Assembly (NCBI GenBank): GCA_037447655.1
Contig: JBBHKE010001854.1
Location: forward strand, 1 to 45,061
From: Zygnema cylindricum
Lineage: Eukaryota > Streptophyta > Zygnematophyceae > Zygnematales > Zygnemataceae
Direction of reading: 5' to 3'
DNA: 45,061 nucleotides
Shown: positions 31,892 to 45,061 of the stretch, piece by piece
How the letters are laid out: each line of letters begins with the position of its first letter
Position numbering within the stretch: position 1 is the first letter of the stretch
Made by a program: the position numbers and the translations under genes
Notes under the pieces: generated by a model
What the model was told of the DNA's origin: nothing
Database searches by the model: none
Seen by the model: the letters and a program-made list of their open reading frames with translations, nothing else

Positions 31892-32914
31892 AATTCCTAA
31901 ACTTTATCGCTTCTACTTTGTTAAATATAGTGTTGACACTAGGGTGTATTGATGTTTTTAATGTGGTGCAAACATCATAATCTTAATCTGACCAAGTAAC
32001 AACCTTAGACTTGTAAACCATGCTTTTAACGTACGGAAACTACAATAAGAAACGCTATAAATCGTAGTTCCATAAGGTACGCATACTAAAAAGGTGCATA
32101 TAATACAGGTACGTACTACACAGAAAAGACACGCAAGGTACTTGTACTATATTTACGTGTAAATAAAATATATGTAGTACACAAAGCGTACGGGGTACTA
32201 TAACTAACGTTTCCAATTGTTTTCACGCATTAAAACTCTACGAAATTGACTTTTCGGCATCAATCTTGGTTTTTTGTTTAGGCTTTACTAACGGTTTAGG
32301 AACAAAAAGAGAAAGAAAAAAGAAAAATGAAAGTTAACAGTTTTCCTATCAAAATATGGCACATATCACCCGAAAAAGCCACAAAGCGTGAGTATCCAAT
32401 TTTCTTTATTTTTTTTTCCTTTCTGTTTCTTTTGTTTGTTTGTTTTGTTTGTTTGTCGCATGTGACTTTTCGTTTTAGTTTCAGCTATTGCTTTCTTTTG
32501 TTTTTATGAACTCAAATAGTTCACCGTTGCTCGGTTTTAAAAAAGTTTTTTTTTTTTGTTTTTTTAAGTCTTTTTTGTCTTTTTTTCACGTACAAGCAAC
32601 AGATGAGAATATGTTGTTCCCTCGAAGCTCTAAAACTTTCGCTTTTTTCCCGTTCGAATTTAAAAAAAGTATTATACTTAAAAAAATTGTCTATGACCGA
32701 AAACCAAATGATTAGAAAAAAGCTACAGAGTGGAAAAAAAGGCCACATTTCTCAACCAATTAGGTATTTTCCTCTTGAGGTTAAAATGAGAATGTTAAAA
32801 CACATAACCTTTTTTCACCTTCCATAGTATAAAAGGACTTTTTTTGAACCAGGTTTTGTCGTAATATGAACTAAGGCGAGATTATCCCCTATTTAGGGTT
32901 GTCCCAAAAAGGAG
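31892..32914. other. Downstream flank of the MIF-like gene
   Basis: No gene is seen. It includes T-rich low-complexity DNA (32400-32590) and repeated GTAC words at 32030-32200. The 3' UTR of the minus-strand gene must lie at the right end of this stretch, but no clear polyadenylation site was assigned. Confidence 0.45.
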
Positions 32915-35900
32915 TCAAAATGTGCTCCCATTCCAACCAAAATCACTCCTCTGCACAAAAAGACGAAAAAAAATAGCATTTAGCCTTTGAAGCTCATTTC
33001 AAAGACCCACTTGATTAAAAGACCCTTATTATACGGATAAAAATACATCGGAAAGTTGGTTAAACGAAAAATAATGGTTAAACTTCAAGCTCCATAAGGA
33101 TTCAGAAGGATAAAAGTATTTGCGCTGATAATGTTTAGAAACAACAAATCATTTCATTTTTTTTATTTTTGAGTTTTTGAAACACATTTGATTCTCACTC
33201 ATTTGATTTACGGACTTTACCAGGATGCATTTGTTTTATTCGAGTGAATAGTCAAACAATTTAGTTCACCGAATGACTGCAGCTAAAAAGAAAAAGTTTA
33301 AACATCCTGTAAACAATGATGGACACTAATCTCAAGTTTTTGAAACCATTAACCTCACAGAGCTAAGTGAACTTAAAAAGACAAAGACAAAAAAGGCAAA
33401 AAGACAAAAAGTAAAAAAAAACAAAAAGACAAAAAAGACAAAAAGACAAAAAGTAAAAAAAAACAAAAAAAAGACAAAAAAGACATTCTCGAGGATCGGT
33501 AAAACAGAGTGAGGCCATATCGATGCGAGAATCTGACACAAAACAGGTTTACTTTTAAGTAAACATGAAAGAAAAAGGAAAAAAGAAAAGGAAAAAAAGA
33601 AAAAGAAAAGAAGAAAAACAAGACTGGTTATTAGTGCCAAGGAACCTGTCTTAGTGGATAACAGTTAACCAACTTACCAATAACCTCGGATTATACGGCC
33701 ATGGCTAACAATTACCATCTTCACTTTTTCAAAAAGCTATTTTATCGTCCAGTTTTAATAAACGAGACAATAAAATAAACCCTAGTTTTCCGCTCGAAAA
33801 AAGGATACTGGATGTCAACAGACATTTTCAAACAAAAGTTTATCATATGCCAGTTTCAAATTCAAAAGCTCATTTCATGCGTCTCAAAGCACCAATACAA
33901 AAAAGGACGAAAATAATAAATAAGGACGAAAAAAGTAGAAAAACGGGGATCCGGTTGCTTCGATTTTGTACCTAAGTGAATGATCAGAATATATGCAGTT
34001 TAAAAATTCCTGAAGAAACCCTTACTTACCAAAAGTCATCATCAAGGCCATGAGGCAGAAAAATCTAACAAGCATGCAGCTTGTGCAGGAAAAAGGAGAA
34101 GGAGAGAAGGAAAAAGGAGGAGAGAAAAATGAGAGATACGGCAGTCTCCACACTATTATTGGTGTATGGCATGCAAGCACTCCACTTCCCCGTCGCTCAG
34201 CCTCTCCTGAAGCAACTCAAGCCCATCCAATCCAAGCAGATCCTCAGCCACGAAAAACCCTAAAAAACCCTACGCAACCCTGTAAACTCTAAATAGCCCT
34301 GTCTGACTGGTCTCAGACTGCTAACCTCAAAACACTAAAAAACAAACGGAACATACCAGATGAACTGTAGAGGCAAATGCATACTTGCTTCACCATAAAC
34401 TTTTGTTTTTTCCTTTTTCTGCTAAACCCGAAACCCTAAAAAACAATTGTAGCTCTACAAAAATGTACTGGTGAAGTGCCATCCTTGCTTCACCATAAAC
34501 TTGATAAAAGTTTTATACTTTACCCGATATCCAATAAAACATTTGTCTACGAGGAAGGTGGTAAAAGTAGATGTAAGTACACCGACCACCGTATTTAGTC
34601 TGGAGAGAGCAATATATGGATAGGAAAGTAGTATGGTACACTCGACAAACTTAAGATTTGGAACCAGTGGTCCATACTAATTTGTGTAAGCATCAAAGAT
34701 TAGAACCTGAAATCTGTTGATCCATATGAACTTACTACACCGCCCATCAGTATTAGAGTTAAACATTTTTCAAGCAATCAAAGTACTTTTCTCATCACAC
34801 AGTATTCCAATTATCAATCATGACATCACGATCAACAGGAAATTGCCTTTCGGTTGCTTGCCTCAGAAAAAAAATCCACTGGTCGATTACAAAGTTGACA
34901 CGCCTTTGAGTATTCGAAAATGTTTAACAGTGTGAGATGAGAAAAAGTACTTATGACTGCCCGAAAAAAGTTGAACACTAATAGCAATGGAGGTGAAGTC
35001 TTCAAGGTCCACCAATGCCTCCGTCTACCAAATCACAAACCAATATTGGAAGAGGAGAGAGGAGAGGAGAGAGAGTACACAAATTACCTTGACATCGTAA
35101 AATTTGATGTAGAAGCGGTTCTTTGGGATTTTCAGTTTTGCTTCCAAAATTCCCGAAATTGCTGCGCTCAGTTTCTTGTTTGGCTCGGGTCCGAGTGCAC
35201 CGATTGAGATTACTTCTCCATAAGCTGTTGGTTCTTCTGTTCCCGCAAATGACATAGGGATACCTCCTCGAACAGAGATCATTACATACTGTCATATACA
35301 CAAGCAACGGCAGTCGTAGAGTTATTGCACTGCCGAAGTTTTACCCTCGTTTCGAGAGTAAATCGTATAATTCGTACAGTTTTTTTATTAATTGTAAGTA
35401 CGGTAAATTTCTCTCATGTAATTACCCCATCAGATGAGCAGTTAGTTAACAATTGCACTACTTTACGCTGCTCATCGCTAACATCGCTATTAAAATTATG
35501 AAAACTATTAAATAAAACATCTTAGCAGCTATTAAAATGATGAAAACTATTAAATAAAACATCTTAGCAGATGGCATTGGAGCACTCAGCAATGTGAGGA
35601 CAGCGAAGTCCAGCCCACTCTCACTTCCAATTCAGCCGTGATTGTAACTACACATGACCGAGCCTAAATTCCAACCAGAGGTAACTCTCTTTTAATACCA
35701 GCCTAAAAATAATCGGACCATAAAGGTAGATACAACGATGGCATTAAATAGGGACTTTGAGACAGACGAAAAATAAAGCACCTGCCTCAATTCAAATAAG
35801 CTTATAAGAACAATCAAGGTTATACAGAACTTTAGTGAAAACAGCAACATGTACATCACAAGCCTGAACGAGAAGACTGAAAACCAAGATCTAAGGATGA

Positions 35901-37183
35901 TTTGAAAAATATTCAAGACTAATAAGAAAACAACAAGTTTACATGAGAATATATTGATGCCATGAGGTGGCAGAAACTAAAATTCTGTAAGCTAACAGTT
36001 GCCCTTGACAATGCCGAAGAGGAATTGCAAAAACTTTAATTCGAAAGTTCTCACTGTCAATTGATTTTGGAAGTCCAAAAAACCAAAAGTTGCAGGATGT
36101 TGGAAAAAGATTATTGAGGGTTGATTGCTGTCAATGCAGAAGAGGATCAACACAAGCAGGGGCAATTTGCCGCTGTTTGTAACGTACTTAAAAAACAACA
36201 CTGTGCCTAGCTGTTCAATGCCATAATGTTTAGCTTTACAGTTTCCTAAACCAAAAAATGATGTGCCAATCATTCTCAGAATAACAATCGTGCTCACGAA
36301 AAAGAAAAATCGTAACTTTTGAAAGCAATAAAGTGGTTATTAAGACAAACAGCTTATGCGATGAAAAGAGGGCAGACATTTATGTTAAAAAAATGTTAAC
36401 AGTCTCAATGTTGGAAACAATATTTTGGCAGTTCCTTCTAACAGCTTATGCAGCTTAGAGAAGTAAGCAATTCTTGTTGGCCATGTAGCATGCAATACTT
36501 CAAAAGCAATTTCGACACCAGCCTCTTCTCTCTCTCTCCCTCTCCCCCCCCCCCCTCCGCTCGCTCTCTCTCTCCCTCTTTTTCTCTCTTTCTCCTTCTC
36601 CCTCTCATACTCATGAGTTTGCTGGTAAAAGACCAACTGGAGTATCTTTGTTTGCAATGACATAATAGACCAAAGTGAAAAAATAAAATCAAAAGAAAAG
36701 AACAAGTTTCAATCATCGTAAGACTAACATTGCCACTTATTTTTTCTTTACATAACCTCTCAATTCATGAAATCAAAATCTTGCCTGCCAAAACTCTAAC
36801 TTCCATATATGGCCCGAGAAAATAACAGGCAAAATTTTTAGAAATGTTTATATTTAGGCAAAAAAAAAGGGGAAAAAAAAACTAACTTCAACCAAACATA
36901 CTTCTTTTCACTCCAACGACCACAGTACAATCTCAAGTTGCTAGACAAAGGCCTTCCGCCCGACAACCAACTGTTCCAATCTACAAAAATAATAGGACTT
37001 AAAAACAACAGAATACCAAAAAAATAAAAAAGATGGCCATTCTGAGAGCTATTTAGGGTTGCAGGAACTGACTGCTTCTGGTTTGCCCAGTGTTTGAGCG
37101 ACTGCCTTGCTCAAATCCTTAAGAATATCAGAATTGGTCACTCCATCGGAAGGTACATTAGTTGTGATGTTAAGAGTGGGCAT
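32915..37183 (-). CDS. MDL: MIF/D-dopachrome tautomerase-like protein (MDL), three exons, 115 aa
   Basis: Three exons splice in frame: 37183-37073 (37 codons), 35288-35088 (67 codons) and 32950-32915 (11 codons plus TGA). Donors are GTCAGT and GTAATT, the acceptors GACAG and GTGCAG; both introns are phase 0, of 1784 and 2137 bp. The product is exactly 115 residues, the usual size of this family. It starts MPTLNITTNVPSDGV, so Pro2 (the catalytic Pro1 of the mature protein) is kept. LGKPEAYVM holds the Lys of the active site, and GTEEPTAYGEVISIGALGP, RFYIKFYDVK and the ending DFGWNGSTF are family hallmarks. Family members are homotrimeric tautomerase-fold proteins; plant MDLs are cytosolic or peroxisomal with weak tautomerase activity. 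No peroxisomal SKL-type tail is present, so a cytosolic location is likely. The leader just before the ATG carries AACCCTGAAAAACCCTAAAA (telo-box). It is divergent from EMC2. Confidence 0.95.
33370..33620. repeat. A-rich AAAAAGAC repeats in MIF-like intron 2
   Basis: Tandem AAAAAGACAAAAAG-type units lie in the second intron of the MIF-like gene. On the transcribed strand they are T-rich. ORFs of Phe/Leu/Ser composition here are artefacts. Confidence 0.8.
35486..35569. repeat. Tandem 42-bp duplication in MIF-like intron 1
   Basis: Two adjacent copies of a 42-bp unit beginning GCTATTAAAA and ending CATCTTAGCA (35486-35527 and 35528-35569) differ at a single position seen by eye (ATTATG/ATGATG). 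Confidence 0.85.
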
Positions 37184-37287
37184 GGCTGCTTTTAGGGTTT
37201 TTCAGGGTTTTCAGCAGTTTCTAGTTACCTAAAATCTATTCGCAGTTTAGTTCACGATACACAAAACCAAAGTGATAGGAGAATCAC

Positions 37288-37350
<63 letters not shown>

Positions 37351-37859
37351 CCTCTCGCAACCACTGTCTCTCACAAAAACGTAGGCGATAAGACCACAAG
37401 AGACCTTTTAAAAGAGACCAGTTTCAAAAAACAAGAAGAAGGAAGCTAGGAATCCAAGAAAAATAGTGTCGCTACACGTTTTTATTATCAAACTTTTTAA
37501 TACAAAACTACAATACTAATCGTTTTCAGTCTCACGGAGACTACGTTTTGATTCAAAACCACAATAGTAGTCGGTTTCACTTTCACGGAGATTAAGTGCT
37601 ATGATCATTAATTTCATATTCGCTTCTCTCTCTCTCTCCCTCTCTTTCCGCGGTTCTATCACATATGTAGAGAACATCTTGTTCCCTCTTAATGCTGCCA
37701 GCTCATCCTAATCAAATCTAGAAATCATTTGTGACCTTTTTTGAGTTTTTCACAAGTGTGACAAAGCCGTCACATCACTTCGCATCGCATCACATCATAT
37801 CCAAAATTTCTTTGTGAACGTTTTAAAAACTTTTTCACAAGTGTGGCACAGGTAGAACC
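37184..37859. promoter_or_regulatory. Shared divergent promoter region of the MIF-like gene and EMC2
   Basis: 676 bp separate the two start codons. On the minus strand telo-box-like AAACCCTGAAAAACCCTAAA lies within 25 bp of the MIF-like ATG. A (CT)n tract of about 38 repeats occupies 37271-37346, and a shorter one is near 37626-37645. Two copies of TTTTTCACAAGTGTG (37746 and 37832 areas) precede the EMC2 ATG. No clear TATA box near either start was identified, which suits a broad bidirectional promoter. Confidence 0.6.

Positions 37860-45061
<7,202 letters not shown>

Noticed and set aside
34050-34292. 80-codon ORF in the MIF-like intron 2
   Set aside because: It lies opposite to the gene in an intron, with GGAGAAGG low complexity and no motif.
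36385-36716. Minus-strand ORFs of about 100 codons in the MIF-like intron 1
   Set aside because: They cross a CT/CCC tract (Arg/Glu repeats) and lie in the intron of the MIF-like gene on the same strand, with no domain.

Overview
This is a window of nuclear DNA from a plant, most probably a land plant. Two conserved eukaryotic genes can be spliced by eye with GT-AG introns: a plant-type MIF/D-dopachrome tautomerase-like gene (minus strand) and EMC2 (plus strand, running off the right edge). Most of the rest is plant-style transposon DNA: a Ty1/copia element, a hAT transposase relic with a BED finger and DUF659-like region, and many TIR-bearing MITEs. The AT-rich composition, kilobase introns, long (CT)n tracts and telo-box-like AACCCTAAA motifs also fit a plant. 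Species cannot be fixed from the sequence; an early-diverging land plant is possible but unproven.

Layout. 1-6 kb: at least five MITEs, four or five of them one family with termini like TACACCGCGAATCG, plus a perfect 42-bp palindrome. 6-14 kb: a hAT-type transposase pseudogene split by a 5.6-kb copia element on the minus strand. The copia has two ~0.9-kb LTRs and several independent lethal lesions. 14-18.3 kb: more MITEs, including a hAT-type MITE inserted inside another hAT-type MITE, both with perfect 8-bp target duplications. 18.3-22.1 kb: AT-rich gene-free DNA between two GGTTCGG-rich inverted segments. 22.1-27.5 kb: a candidate transcription unit, with a duplicated CCAAT/TATA module, a TGACG array, a palindromic TGACGTCA, pyrimidine-rich leader DNA and an uninterrupted 878-codon ORF carrying EAR-like LxLxL motifs. 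27.5-32.9 kb: repeats including a 15-bp minisatellite. 32.9-37.2 kb: the MIF-like gene. 37.2-37.9 kb: a shared divergent promoter region. 37.9-45.1 kb: the first seven coding exons of EMC2.

The MIF-like gene and EMC2 are transcribed divergently from about 680 bp. Their functions (a small cytosolic/peroxisomal tautomerase-fold protein and an ER membrane insertase subunit) are not known to be linked. The least explained items are the 878-aa protein with its upstream bZIP-site array, repeated copies of exon edges inside EMC2 introns, and a tRNA-like/pol III-box-like module inside the copia LTRs.
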